From Palsa-147 sp036513895 (lineage in GTDB: Bacteria > Acidobacteriota > Terriglobia > Acidiferrales > UBA7541): DNA of 64,000 bases. Positions 26,324-34,614 of this stretch are shown here, piece after piece. Under the pieces are notes generated by a model, which did not search any database, was not told where the DNA came from, and was given only the letters and a program-made list of their open reading frames with translations. The translations under genes were made by a program, and so were the position numbers. The DNA lies in the NCBI GenBank assembly GCA_036513895.1, contig DATBYF010000075.1:1-64000 (forward strand). The letters run 5' to 3'. Position 1 is the first letter of the stretch, and each line of letters starts with the position of its first letter.

Positions 26324-26671
26324 TCAACTGCCGCCTTCAGCCTTTTGATCTTGAAGCTGCTTCTTCCAGCCGAGCAGACGAGCTTTGCCGGCCGCGTCTT
26401 CCGCTTCGGGAACCATGCCTTTGCGTTGAAAGGCGCGTGAGATTGTCGTCCACGCGAGGACGTCGCCTGGCTCAGCTTCGAGGATGCGTCGGGCGGAGGC
26501 GATAGCGTTGTCGAAATCCTCTTGCGCGTAGTAGGCTTGTGCGAGACCGTGCAACGCATCGGTGAGCTTCGGATCGAGCGCCAGGGCCGCGTCGTACTCG
26601 GCGATTGCTTCGGCGAGCTTGCCTTCGCCGAAGAAATCAATTCCCGCGTAGTAGTGATCTTCCGCCGTCAT
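26324..26671 (-). CDS. Small TPR-repeat protein
   Basis: A 115-residue cytoplasmic protein made of about three tetratricopeptide repeats: YYAGIDFFGEGKLAEAIAEYDAALALDP, LTDALHGLAQAYYAQEDFDNAIASARRILEAEP, and a third less regular unit. TPRs are protein-protein interaction scaffolds. The tail is Lys/Gln-rich. It is divergent from the small gene at 26758, with 86 bp between the start codons. No partner can be named from the sequence. Confidence 0.78.
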   Translation of the reverse strand: MTAEDHYYAGIDFFGEGKLAEAIAEYDAALALDPKLTDALHGLAQAYYAQEDFDNAIASARRILEAEPGDVLAWTTISRAFQRKGMVPEAEDAAGKARLLGWKKQLQDQKAEGGS

Positions 26672-26757
26672 CGAAAGGGTCCGGGCGCCATTCTACCATC
26701 GTCAGCACGAGCCCTCTCGGAGCGTGTTCGAGCGGATTCGCGGAAACGTTGGATCGC

Positions 26758-27015
26758 GTGCGCATAGTGCCGCGCTCGATCCGACGCATCTTCGTGGCGC
26801 TTCGCTATTACTGGATCACGGCGAAAGGCTACCGCCTGCATCCGTGGGATAGCCCATACATTCACTGGCGCATGGAAACGTTTTACGGTGCAGACGCGGC
26901 GAATCTTGATCGCCGCAAATATTTTGAATTGATGTGGCGCGAGCGCGCCCGCATCCGCCACTTTCTCGATTGGGTGGATGAGCGCCGCCGCGCGCAACAT
27001 ATGCGAGGCGTATAA
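26758..27015 (+). CDS. Conserved small protein upstream of amrS
   Basis: An 85-residue basic, aromatic-rich protein with RYYWITAKGYRLHPWDSPYIHWRMETF and a C-terminal helix (KYFELMWRERARIRHFLDWVDERRR). I do not recognise a named domain. The start is uncertain; GTG 26758 is the first in-frame start after the divergent TPR gene, and GTG 26767 is an alternative. It lies 30 bp before amrS in the same direction and may be co-transcribed with it. Confidence 0.5.
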   Translation: MRIVPRSIRRIFVALRYYWITAKGYRLHPWDSPYIHWRMETFYGADAANLDRRKYFELMWRERARIRHFLDWVDERRRAQHMRGV

Positions 27016-27045
27016 TAGTGTGGAGAGGAGAAGAAGCGGCTGGCA

Positions 27046-28170
27046 ATGGAAGATCTGAAAGTGCTCCAGAGAACCGAGCAGCTGCACGAGGCGCGTTGGT
27101 GGGAGACCGCGCCCGATGGCCGCGCGCATTGCTATCTCTGCCCGCGGCATTGCCACATCGGGGAAGGGCAGGCCGGATTTTGCTTCATACGCGTCAATCA
27201 GGGCGGCAAACTTTACAGCCTCGGCTATGGTTCGCCCGCAGCGCTGCAAATTGATCCGATCGAGAAGAAGCCGCTCAACCATTTTCTGCCGGGTACGCGA
27301 GTATTCTCGATGGGCACGGCCGGCTGCAACATGGGCTGCTTTTTCTGCCAAAATTGGGATATTTCGAAATCACGTTCCGACCAGGTGAATTCGACGCCGC
27401 TCTCGCCCGAAGATGTAGTGTTGCTGGCCATCCACTACAGTTGCCCCTCGATTGCGTTCACGTACAACGAGCCGACCATCTGGGGCGAATACGTAATCGA
27501 TATCTGCGAGGTGGCGAAGCAATACGGCGTGAATACCGTGATGGTGACCAACGGCTACATCACGCGCGAGGCATTTCACGATATTTACGATCATGTGGAC
27601 GCGGCCAACGTGGACCTCAAGGCGTTCACCGAAGAATTTTACGGACGTGTCACGCTCACTCATTTGCAGCCGGTGCTCGATACGCTGCTCTGGCTCAAGA
27701 ACGAGACGAACGTGTGGTTTGAGATCACGAATCTGGTGATTCCCACGCTGAATGATGGCGTGGCCGAATCGCGCTCGCTGGCCGAATGGATTTTGAAGAA
27801 TCTCGGGCCGGATGTTCCGCTGCATTTCACGGCGTTCCATCCCGATTTCAAGCTGCGCGATAAACCGCGCACGCCGCCCGAGACGCTTCACGCAGCGCGG
27901 AAAGTGGCGCTCGAGACGGGATTAAATTACGTCTACGAAGGAAATATTTTTTCGGACGGCGCGAGCACGCTTTGCCCCAATTGTAAAAATATGCTGATTC
28001 GGCGATCGTGGCACAGCGTCGAGGAAAATACGCTGCGCGACGGCAAGTGCCCGCGCTGCGGCTACTCGATTGCGGGACGCTGGTCGAACTCGCATCCGAC
28101 GATGGCGCCCGCGTCGAATGCGCGCGCGCGTTCGCTCGCCGAGCGCCGCTTCGGCGCGGTGAATTTTTAG
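27046..28170 (+). CDS. amrS: AmmeMemoRadiSam-system radical SAM enzyme
   Basis: A 374-residue radical S-adenosylmethionine enzyme of the AmrS family. The cluster motif CNMGCFFC gives Cys94, Cys98 and Cys101, the ligands of the [4Fe-4S] cluster. The N-terminus holds four more Cys (29, 32, 36, 46) as usual for the family, and two CxxC pairs near the C-terminus (CPNC, CPRC) suggest a zinc ribbon. The partner genes AMMECR1-like amrA and Memo-like amrB are not in this window, so the enzyme is an orphan here. Its reaction is unresolved. The ATG lies 9 bases after a purine-rich GAAGAAGC leader. Confidence 0.9.
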   Translation: MEDLKVLQRTEQLHEARWWETAPDGRAHCYLCPRHCHIGEGQAGFCFIRVNQGGKLYSLGYGSPAALQIDPIEKKPLNHFLPGTRVFSMGTAGCNMGCFFCQNWDISKSRSDQVNSTPLSPEDVVLLAIHYSCPSIAFTYNEPTIWGEYVIDICEVAKQYGVNTVMVTNGYITREAFHDIYDHVDAANVDLKAFTEEFYGRVTLTHLQPVLDTLLWLKNETNVWFEITNLVIPTLNDGVAESRSLAEWILKNLGPDVPLHFTAFHPDFKLRDKPRTPPETLHAARKVALETGLNYVYEGNIFSDGASTLCPNCKNMLIRRSWHSVEENTLRDGKCPRCGYSIAGRWSNSHPTMAPASNARARSLAERRFGAVNF

Positions 28171-28451
28171 CGCCTGCTCGCGCTGTACCTCTTCTGATTT
28201 TACCCGTCGGGCTCGAACTTACTTTTTAGGATTATCGCCGCAAATTACTGCGTCCTTTCGCTTCATGGCAATATCTAAAAGGCTGTGGCGCGCCGGGTAT
28301 GTGCCGACGCGGCGCGATTTGCGGAACTTGGGTGAAAAGCTAAAGACGGCCCGTCTGTTGACCAGCCCTACCAACCCACCGGCCCTGCGGCGAAGTTCCG
28401 ACGAAACGCCTGAAATGACGTGATCACGGGAATTAAGAGCGAAGGATCGCG

Positions 28452-29306
28452 ATGACAAACAGAAACAGGTGGATGCGGCGCTTGGGATTCTGGCTTGCCG
28501 TTTGCGTTCTTGCGGCGATGCCTGCGCAGGTAGCGATTGCTGCTGTTCTGAAGCAGGAAACGATTGCTGCTTTCGATCATTTCGTTAGGGTAGTTGAAGC
28601 ACGGATGGCTGCGGACGATAAGGATGGCCATTTTCTGTTTCTAGATACGTTGCCTGAAGATCAACGGACGAAAGCTTACGAGAGCGTCCGGCAGGGAGAG
28701 GTTTACGCCACGTCGCTTCGGAAGTTCGATGACGGACAGAGAGTGAAAATTCCGAGCGGCGCGGTTCATCACTGGGTCGGCGTCGTCTTTGTTCCCAAGG
28801 CCACGATCGCGCGAGTAGTTGACATCGTCAACGACTATCCAGATCAAGCGAAGATCTACGCCCCGGATGTTCAGGAGTCAAAGCTGATCGAACACAGCGG
28901 CGACGATTACAAGATTTTCCTTCGCCTTTACAGCAAATCCGTCGTCACCGTGGTGTATAACGCGAATTTCGACGCTCATAACACCAAGCTCGACGAGTCA
29001 CGACTGGAATCGCGCACCTACTCGACGCGAATTGCGGAAGTAGCCGACCCGGGCACGCCGGAAGAGCACGAGTACCCCGTGGGCAACGACCACGGCTACT
29101 TATGGCGGCTCAACAACTACTGGCGGATGCAGGAGAAAGATGGCGGAACCTATGTTCAAATCGAAGTTCTCGAGTTGAGCCGCGGTGTACCAATCGAATT
29201 CGCCTGGATAGTTGATTCACTGTCGGACAGCCTTCCGCGGAAAACCATCACGCGCCTCTTGAATTCGACCCGCCGCGCCGTGGAAGGCCCGATCAAGCCC
29301 AAATAA
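28452..29306 (+). CDS. Exported START/SRPBCC-like protein of unknown function, copy 2
   Basis: A 284-residue protein with a clear signal peptide (basic MTNRNRWMRRLG, hydrophobic core, cleavage near VAIAA). It is paralogous to the protein at 7946-8779: both have HHW.G..F.P, PDV..SK.IEHSGD.Y, STRIA.V, HDDGFLWRLN or DHGYLWRLN, YWR, and a shared helical C-terminus. The pattern suggests a ligand-binding START-like fold acting outside the cytoplasm, perhaps with lipids; this is inference. Its last 151 bp overlap the 3' end of the CPBP-like gene on the other strand. No gene is visible in the 281 bp upstream. Confidence 0.7.
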   Translation: MTNRNRWMRRLGFWLAVCVLAAMPAQVAIAAVLKQETIAAFDHFVRVVEARMAADDKDGHFLFLDTLPEDQRTKAYESVRQGEVYATSLRKFDDGQRVKIPSGAVHHWVGVVFVPKATIARVVDIVNDYPDQAKIYAPDVQESKLIEHSGDDYKIFLRLYSKSVVTVVYNANFDAHNTKLDESRLESRTYSTRIAEVADPGTPEEHEYPVGNDHGYLWRLNNYWRMQEKDGGTYVQIEVLELSRGVPIEFAWIVDSLSDSLPRKTITRLLNSTRRAVEGPIKPK

Positions 29307-29929
29307 TATCCCGGCCCCACGCGAAGATGGTGGTGCCATGCCACCGGGAAACTCCACCACGCCAGCGTTCCCAGCAGCGCCTGCATGATTGCAAGCGGAA
29401 TGATGTTGTGCTCGCGCAGAAACAGCCAAGCCATCACGCTTCCGCCGACGAAAGTTATGGGAACGAGGACGGGATTCGGCCAGTGACACGCCGCAAATAT
29501 CCCGCCCGCCAGAAGCGCGGCGAGCCATCTTTTGCCGGTAAGAAATTCAAGGCGATTCGAGAGAAGGGAATTGAGCGCCACTTGCTGCAGAACGCAGAAA
29601 GCGAAGTAGGTCCAAAGCCGGTGGACGGACATCAAGTGTCTCTGCAAATGATGTGGCGCGCCGCGTACGAGGCCGATGAGGATCAGAGCCGCGGCCATGG
29701 CGGCGAATGCAATTGCCGCCTGCCTGGTCGCGGGCCATAGATTATCCGCGCGCGCGCCGATGGTCTTCGGCGTATCGCGATGAATTAGGAAACTTGCGAA
29801 GAGCCAAACGGCGAAAAACACCCATGTCCACCGCGCAATGAATTGCAGGCGCCAGATAAAGGCGAGAATGAATATAGGGAGACCGGCAGCGTCAACGAGT
29901 GCAAGGATCCGCTTCGTGCGATTTGTCAT
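29156..29929 (-). CDS. CPBP-like intramembrane protein lacking the catalytic Glu pair
   Basis: A 257-residue membrane protein with six to seven hydrophobic segments and the layout of the CPBP (Abi) intramembrane protease family. The FxxxH motif is present as FAACH, but the usual EExxxR is replaced by QQVALNSLLSNR, and the third motif has Gln where His or Asn is expected. It may be a non-proteolytic relative. ATG 29929 overlaps the stop of the upstream gene by four bases (ATGA). The last ~50 residues run antisense to the neighbouring gene and look like read-through tail rather than fold. Confidence 0.62.
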   Translation of the reverse strand: MTNRTKRILALVDAAGLPIFILAFIWRLQFIARWTWVFFAVWLFASFLIHRDTPKTIGARADNLWPATRQAAIAFAAMAAALILIGLVRGAPHHLQRHLMSVHRLWTYFAFCVLQQVALNSLLSNRLEFLTGKRWLAALLAGGIFAACHWPNPVLVPITFVGGSVMAWLFLREHNIIPLAIMQALLGTLAWWSFPVAWHHHLRVGPGYYLGLIGPSTARRVEFKRRVMVFRGRLSDSESTIQANSIGTPRLNSRTSI

Positions 29930-30318
29930 CCACGTCGATGGATGCCGTTCGTTCGCGGATCGCTGCACGAAGTTTCCTGGAGCCGTCCAATCCGCTGCCG
30001 GAGCCATTCGAGTGCGTCCGTCAAATTTGCGGGCGGCTCAAAATACGGCGCGATGTCTATGTCGGGAAATCCCATGCGCGTGAGGCGTGCGGGCAAGCCG
30101 CTGCGAATTTCTGCGGGCTCAACTGTCCAGCCGGAAAGAGCGTCATATACCGCGCGATGATCGCCAGATTCCCAGTGGTAGACACGGAGAAATTGCAGAA
30201 TTTGAGAACGGATCATTTCATCCTGACGCGATAGACACAATGAGGCAAGGAGCGTGCGCTCCATTTCAAAAGCGTCGCGGTTTTCGTTGTTCGAAGGCAT
30301 TGACGGGCACAACGCCAA
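29926..30318 (-). CDS. Hypothetical protein
   Basis: A 130-residue soluble protein without recognised domain. It contains MERTLLASLCLSRQDEM and QILQFLRVYHWESGDHRAVYDAL, a helical pattern faintly like the N-terminal domain of DnaB-type helicases, and TDALEWLRQRI near the end; the resemblance is too weak to name it. The start may be the first ATG (30318), ATG 30300 or ATG 30264. It is coupled to the CPBP-like gene by an ATGA overlap. Confidence 0.48.
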   Translation of the reverse strand: MALCPSMPSNNENRDAFEMERTLLASLCLSRQDEMIRSQILQFLRVYHWESGDHRAVYDALSGWTVEPAEIRSGLPARLTRMGFPDIDIAPYFEPPANLTDALEWLRQRIGRLQETSCSDPRTNGIHRRG

Positions 30319-30415
30319 CCTTACGGGGCAATATATTACGCGATCTTACCGCGTCGTGCTGCAAGGCGAACAAAACATCGTGCGACAGCGCGGACAAGAG
30401 AGGATTGAGCGACTA

Positions 30416-30754
30416 CTAAGCTGCGCGTCTCCCGGGTTGAACGAAGTCGAAGCGGTTGATTGACGCGGCCACTCCGAAAAGTGGACCGGCGTTGCCAGGC
30501 AGGCGATCGAGCCGAATGGCGCGCCCGCTGCCGCGCACGATCACAGATTCGGACCTGCCGCGCTCCGGCGGAAGCGTAAATGTCACGTCCACAGCCGTAC
30601 CCGGAGAAATGCTTTTGTCGCTTACAAAGTACACGCCGTGAGTTGAGATATCGCGAAGGTTTGCCGATTGGGTCACTGAAAAATGAGATGGGCCGGCCAT
30701 GACCTGGAGCGGCATAAAGAGTTCGTAGCGATGAGCCCGCCTGCGTTCTGTCAT
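30416..30754 (-). CDS. PilZ-domain protein, single domain
   Basis: A 112-residue protein consisting of one PilZ domain. The c-di-GMP-binding signature is intact: RRRAHR at residues 4-9 and DISTHG near 35-40. PilZ proteins change conformation on binding c-di-GMP and control motility, exopolysaccharide or gene expression. No effector domain is attached, so it must act by contacting another protein. It is followed on the same strand by the small coupled pair at 30318-29156 and preceded by a second PilZ protein, suggesting a local c-di-GMP-responsive group. Confidence 0.82.
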   Translation of the reverse strand: MTERRRAHRYELFMPLQVMAGPSHFSVTQSANLRDISTHGVYFVSDKSISPGTAVDVTFTLPPERGRSESVIVRGSGRAIRLDRLPGNAGPLFGVAASINRFDFVQPGRRAA

Positions 30755-30962
30755 CTTGTCCCCTCCTGTGGGGTAAGCCGGCTAAGTGCACGCCCACTGC
30801 CACCGCGAGATGATTGGCATCATGCTTTCGTTGCCTCACTTGCGGCCGGGATGTTGCGCTGGCTGACAGGAGGAAATTCCAAAACGGGATGGTCGCCGCC
30901 AAATGGGAAAAAGATATGGCTCAAAACAGGTCGCTGTTTAGCAACGTTTTGAAGATCTGAAG

Positions 30963-31559
30963 TTAGAGGACGGGGTCGAACAAAACGGCGGCGGCTTCGG
31001 ATTCGGTGAGCATGCCTCTTGTTACCAGCAGGCGGACCAGCCGGACGATCATTGTTCTTTCGAGACCCTGGCGGGCCGGGTCCATGAGAGGCTGAGCCGT
31101 GCGGAGGATTTCGTATGCATCTTCGCGCTCTTTTGTGACTTCGCCGAGCCAATCGCGCAGCTCCGCAGCCTCTTGGGTATTCAGGTCGTTGAAGGCAATC
31201 CCCATGCCGAGCCCGGATTGCGCGTAAACGACTGAGGCGTCGGTCTCAAACGTGTTTTTTCCTTTATGAAGCGCGATTCGAATACTCGAGCCGACCGGGA
31301 AGGGTACGAGTGTATCAATGAAACAGCCGCCCGGCCCAAGGTCGGTCGTGCGCGTTGAGAAGCGTGCGCCCGTGGAGTGTTCAACCACCTCGGCGGACGC
31401 GGTGAACTGGTGGCGCTCGGTGAGACGGCGCTCGGCATCCTTCGCCGCTGAATAATCGGTTTTCTTCGCGGGCGCACCAGGATGTTTCTTTTCGGTTGTC
31501 TTGTACACGGTCGGATGGCTCCCTAGGGCGATTGTGACCCGCGGCTGAATGTGACTCAA
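30963..31559 (-). CDS. PilZ-domain protein with helical C-terminal extension
   Basis: A 198-residue protein. Residues about 45-130 form a PilZ domain with RRLTERHQF and the DLGPGG loop, slightly divergent from the canonical D/NxSxxG. The C-terminal 65 residues are helical and charged (EAAELRDWLGEV, LERTMIVRLVRLLVTRGMLTESEAAAVL). c-di-GMP binding is probable but the loop should be checked. It is divergent from the TPR membrane protein at 31760 with 200 bp between, and lies upstream of the single-domain PilZ gene, 208 bp apart. Confidence 0.72.
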   Translation of the reverse strand: MSHIQPRVTIALGSHPTVYKTTEKKHPGAPAKKTDYSAAKDAERRLTERHQFTASAEVVEHSTGARFSTRTTDLGPGGCFIDTLVPFPVGSSIRIALHKGKNTFETDASVVYAQSGLGMGIAFNDLNTQEAAELRDWLGEVTKEREDAYEILRTAQPLMDPARQGLERTMIVRLVRLLVTRGMLTESEAAAVLFDPVL

Positions 31560-31759
31560 GTCCAGTGGCGCCGTGTTTGCCCAAAAGTAAACCCCAAAAG
31601 TGAAGCCTGGCGTGTGACGTGAGCTTACAAGGCGAGAACGCGCGTGATGAACACGTTACATCGTTTTGAGTTCCCGCTTGTGCGCCACGGTCAAATCTCC
31701 GACCATCTTTCTGTGTAAAGCCGGGAAGGGAATCGCGTCTCCGGCCGGGAGAGTGAAGC

Positions 31760-32575
31760 GTGCGGTTATGGTTACTGTGTGGAGCGCTGGTGGTTGCGAT
31801 TGGCGTCGCATCCTGGGCCATAGTGGAACGCCAGCACCAAACCAAGTGGCTCGACGCTTATCACGCGGCTTCCGACTCGTTTAATCAATATAACTACACC
31901 GCCGCTGAGGGTCAGCTTCGCGAAATTCTGCCGGACGCGGAAAAGTGGTGGCCCAATGGCAAGCAACTGGCCGACACGCTGAATCTTCTAGCGCTCGTCT
32001 ACGACGCCGAGAATCGTCCCAAAGATGCTGAGCCACTTTGTGACCGAGCCATTGGGATCTTTGAGAAACAGTCATCGCCATCATCGCTTGATCTCGCGAA
32101 GGCTTATGCCAACGAAGGCAATATATATATGCACGAAGGCCGCGGTGCCGCCGCGGACCGCCGGCTGACCCAAGCTCTCGAAATTTATCGCAAAGATCCC
32201 GCGGCCGCGGGCCCAGAACTCGGCAGCGTCCTGCACAGTTTGGGCGTGCTGCGCGCCGTGAGCGGGCAGGTGGTGCAGGCGCAGCCGCTACTCGAAGAAG
32301 CCGTGAAGGACTATGAGAAGAATCTGCCGGGCTTGAATTCGGATTTGGCTCAGGGATACCTGGACCTCGCGCAGGATTATCGTGTGCAGGGGCGTATCAG
32401 CGACGCCGATGAAAATGACCGGAAAGCTTTGGCGATTCAACAAAAGCTTTATGGCAACGACAGCGCCATCGTGCGCCGGACCGAAGCGCGCCTTGGTACG
32501 AATCCGAGGCCAGCGGCGACGTCGCCCTCTTCCGGCAAGCAGCCGGCTGCGGCTGGGGCTCCCGCAACCAACTGA
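31760..32575 (+). CDS. Membrane-anchored TPR protein
   Basis: A 271-residue protein with an N-terminal membrane anchor (MRLWLLCGALVVAIGVASWAIV) and about four to five TPR units (for example TLNLLALVYDAENRPKDAEPLCDRAIGIF, KAYANEGNIYMHEGR, LHSLGVLRAVSGQVVQAQPLLEEAV, GYLDLAQDYRVQGRISDAD). The tail is Ala/Pro-rich. The likely start is GTG 31760, with GGGAGAGTG upstream. TPR arrays bind partner proteins, here probably on the outer face of the inner membrane. Confidence 0.75.
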   Translation: MRLWLLCGALVVAIGVASWAIVERQHQTKWLDAYHAASDSFNQYNYTAAEGQLREILPDAEKWWPNGKQLADTLNLLALVYDAENRPKDAEPLCDRAIGIFEKQSSPSSLDLAKAYANEGNIYMHEGRGAAADRRLTQALEIYRKDPAAAGPELGSVLHSLGVLRAVSGQVVQAQPLLEEAVKDYEKNLPGLNSDLAQGYLDLAQDYRVQGRISDADENDRKALAIQQKLYGNDSAIVRRTEARLGTNPRPAATSPSSGKQPAAAGAPATN

Positions 32576-32636
32576 GCTGATCGCCGCGAGGATGGCCTGC
32601 GACTGACAAAAAATCAGATGATATTGATAGCTGGGT

Positions 32637-32658
32637 CCGGGAGGCGAGAGCCTCCCGG
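32637..32658 (+). repeat. Short palindromic repeat, copy 1 (pairs with 63194-63215)
   Basis: CCGGGAGGC, a short centre and its complement form a hairpin followed by CTCTGAAT. The same layout, CCCGGAGGC with its complement followed by CTCTAAAT, occurs at 63194-63215. Both are intergenic. Confidence 0.55.
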
Positions 32659-32696
32659 CTCTGAATAGGATTTGTTGTTTGTAGCCGTAATTTGAG

Positions 32697-32748
32697 CCCT
32701 TCCGTACGAACCCGCAGATCCCTCGCTTAGTTCTAGATGACAACGTGT
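32697..32748 (+). repeat. Dispersed repeat, copy B (pairs with 121-168)
   Basis: Matches the minus strand of 121-168 in five ordered blocks (CTTCCGTACG, CCGCAGATCCCTC, CTT, GTT, ATGAC). It lies in the 241-bp gap between the TPR gene and the decarboxylase, which otherwise holds no gene. Confidence 0.5.
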
Positions 32749-32816
32749 CCTAGTTGCAGACCCTCTCGTTCTGGATGACAATTATCTCTCTTCTTGAGGC
32801 AACGCAGCTTGTGTTT

Positions 32817-34274
32817 TCAGCGTGCCGATTCGGCGAGCTTTTGCGTTGCGGTTGCCTCTTCGCGAATTCGCTTCCAGGCTCGCTGAACGTGGCGCATTTC
32901 CGTGTTGGTTTGGCCAATGCACATGCGCAGCGTCAGGCGGTTGTCCAATTTCGTGTGAGTAAGATAGATATCGCCGCTTTTGTTGAGGCGCGTCATTATT
33001 GTTTCGTTCACCACGTCGCCTCCGCGATGCCGGAAACAGACCAAATTGAGGGGCGCAGGCGCGGCCAGCTCGAAATCCGAATCCCCGCGCACCCAGGCTG
33101 CGAATTGCTGCGCTAGCTCTACGTGCTGCCGAATATGAAATCGCAAACCTTCGAGGCCATAATGGCGGATGACAAACCATAATTTTAGCGACCGGAATCG
33201 CCGGCCAAGCTGAATGTGCCAGTCGCGATAGTCAATCACCGCGCCAGACTCCGTCGCCTGATTGCGTAAATACTCCGGCAGAATGCTAAGTGTTTGAATG
33301 AGCGCCTTGCGGTCCGCGACGTAGAAACAATTGCAATCGAAATTCGTGAACATCCACTTGTGCGGGTTGAACGTGTAGCTGTCCGCGAGTTCCAAGCCGT
33401 CTTGAATCCAGCGGAACTCGGGGCAGAGAGCCGCCGTGCCGGACATTGCGGCGTCGACATGCAGCCAAACGCGGTGTTCTCGGCAAATATTGCCAATCGC
33501 GCGCAGCGGGTCAATTGCATTCGACGATGTGGTTCCCACGGTCGCGGAGACGAAGAAGGGAACGCGGCCTGCGGCGATGTCGTGCTTGATCGATTGCGCA
33601 AGCGCCTCCGGCTTCATCGCGAATTTTTCGTCCACTGGCACGAGTCGCAAATTGGCGCGGCCGATGCCGGCGATCATCGCGGCCTTTTCTATTGAGGAAT
33701 GTGCTTGCGAGGATGTGTACGCGACGAGATTGCCGTCGCAACCCGTGTTGTTGCTCGCGTAGCCAGTTGCGCGTTCACGCGCGGCGAGCAATGCGCAGAG
33801 CGACGAGCTTGAAGCCGTATCCTGAATCACGCCGCCGCCAACGCTGGTCGATTTGAATTTTTCCGGAAGCGCGAGGCTGTCCACTAGCCAATCGAGAACG
33901 TGCGTTTCGAGCTCCGTGCAGGCCGGGCTTGTGGCCCACAGCATTCCTTGCACGTCGAGTCCGGCCGAGAGCAGTTCTCCGAGGATGGAAGGATACGAGG
34001 TATTCGACGGAAAGTAGGCGAAGAAATTCGGCGACTGCCAATGGGTCACGCCGGGGAGAATCACGCTTTCGACGTCTTCCATCATTGCTTCGAACGGTTC
34101 GCCTTGCTCGGGCGCGCTCTTCGGCAGCGCGGCGCGGATCTGGCCCGGCTTTACTTGCGAAAGAACCGGGAACGATTCAATACGCGCGTGGTAGTCCGCG
34201 ATCCAGTCCACCATCGCTTTGCCGCGGCTGCGAAATTCTTCCGCCGTCATTCGATAATCAGTTTTCTCTGGCAT
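32817..34274 (-). CDS. PLP-dependent aromatic-amino-acid-type decarboxylase
   Basis: A 485-residue fold-type I decarboxylase of group II, related to aromatic-L-amino-acid and tyrosine decarboxylases. The PLP lysine is K306 in NPHKWMF, the pocket Asp lies in HVDAAMSG, and YTSSQAHSS near the middle provides the stacking His. Full length for the family. Substrate choice (Tyr, DOPA, Trp, Phe) is not readable with confidence. ATG 34274, spaced correctly after AAAGGTG, is preferred over ATG 34418. It is divergent from the molybdenum-binding gene at 34395 and appears to be monocistronic. Confidence 0.9.
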   Translation of the reverse strand: MPEKTDYRMTAEEFRSRGKAMVDWIADYHARIESFPVLSQVKPGQIRAALPKSAPEQGEPFEAMMEDVESVILPGVTHWQSPNFFAYFPSNTSYPSILGELLSAGLDVQGMLWATSPACTELETHVLDWLVDSLALPEKFKSTSVGGGVIQDTASSSSLCALLAARERATGYASNNTGCDGNLVAYTSSQAHSSIEKAAMIAGIGRANLRLVPVDEKFAMKPEALAQSIKHDIAAGRVPFFVSATVGTTSSNAIDPLRAIGNICREHRVWLHVDAAMSGTAALCPEFRWIQDGLELADSYTFNPHKWMFTNFDCNCFYVADRKALIQTLSILPEYLRNQATESGAVIDYRDWHIQLGRRFRSLKLWFVIRHYGLEGLRFHIRQHVELAQQFAAWVRGDSDFELAAPAPLNLVCFRHRGGDVVNETIMTRLNKSGDIYLTHTKLDNRLTLRMCIGQTNTEMRHVQRAWKRIREEATATQKLAESAR

Positions 34275-34394
34275 TCGAATCACCTTTGCAGATTTCCGTG
34301 CCGCAACGCGAGCTTCAAGAAATAGCATAAGCGAGCATGGCGACAAACCGAAGAAACGCTCGACGACCGTCAACGTTGCGACTATGATTCCGGC

Positions 34395-34601
34395 ATGACA
34401 CTGTCTGCACGAAATCACCTAGTCGGCAAGGTTGAAGAAGTGATTCTCGGGAACGTCATGGCGCACGTCACGGTTCGAGTGGGCGAGAACATCATTGAGA
34501 GCGTGATCACACGCCGCAGCGCCGAAGAGATGAAGTTGAAAGTTGGCGATACTGTCGCCGCCATCATCAAATCCACCGAAGTCATGTTGCAGAAGGACTA
34601 G
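34395..34601 (+). CDS. Mop-type molybdate/tungstate-binding protein (TOBE domain)
   Basis: A 68-residue single TOBE domain (NHLVGKVEEVILGNVMAHVTVRV to STEVMLQKD) of the molbindin type, which oligomerises to hold molybdate anions between subunits in the cytoplasm. Its C-terminus, VGDTVAAIIKSTEVML, matches that of the HTH-TOBE protein at 35220-35633 (IGETAAALIKSTEVMI), so the two are paralogous domains. It lies 13 bp before the exported Moco-fold gene and is almost certainly in the same operon. Confidence 0.85.
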   Translation: MTLSARNHLVGKVEEVILGNVMAHVTVRVGENIIESVITRRSAEEMKLKVGDTVAAIIKSTEVMLQKD

Positions 34602-34614
34602 CGTCCGCCTTCCG

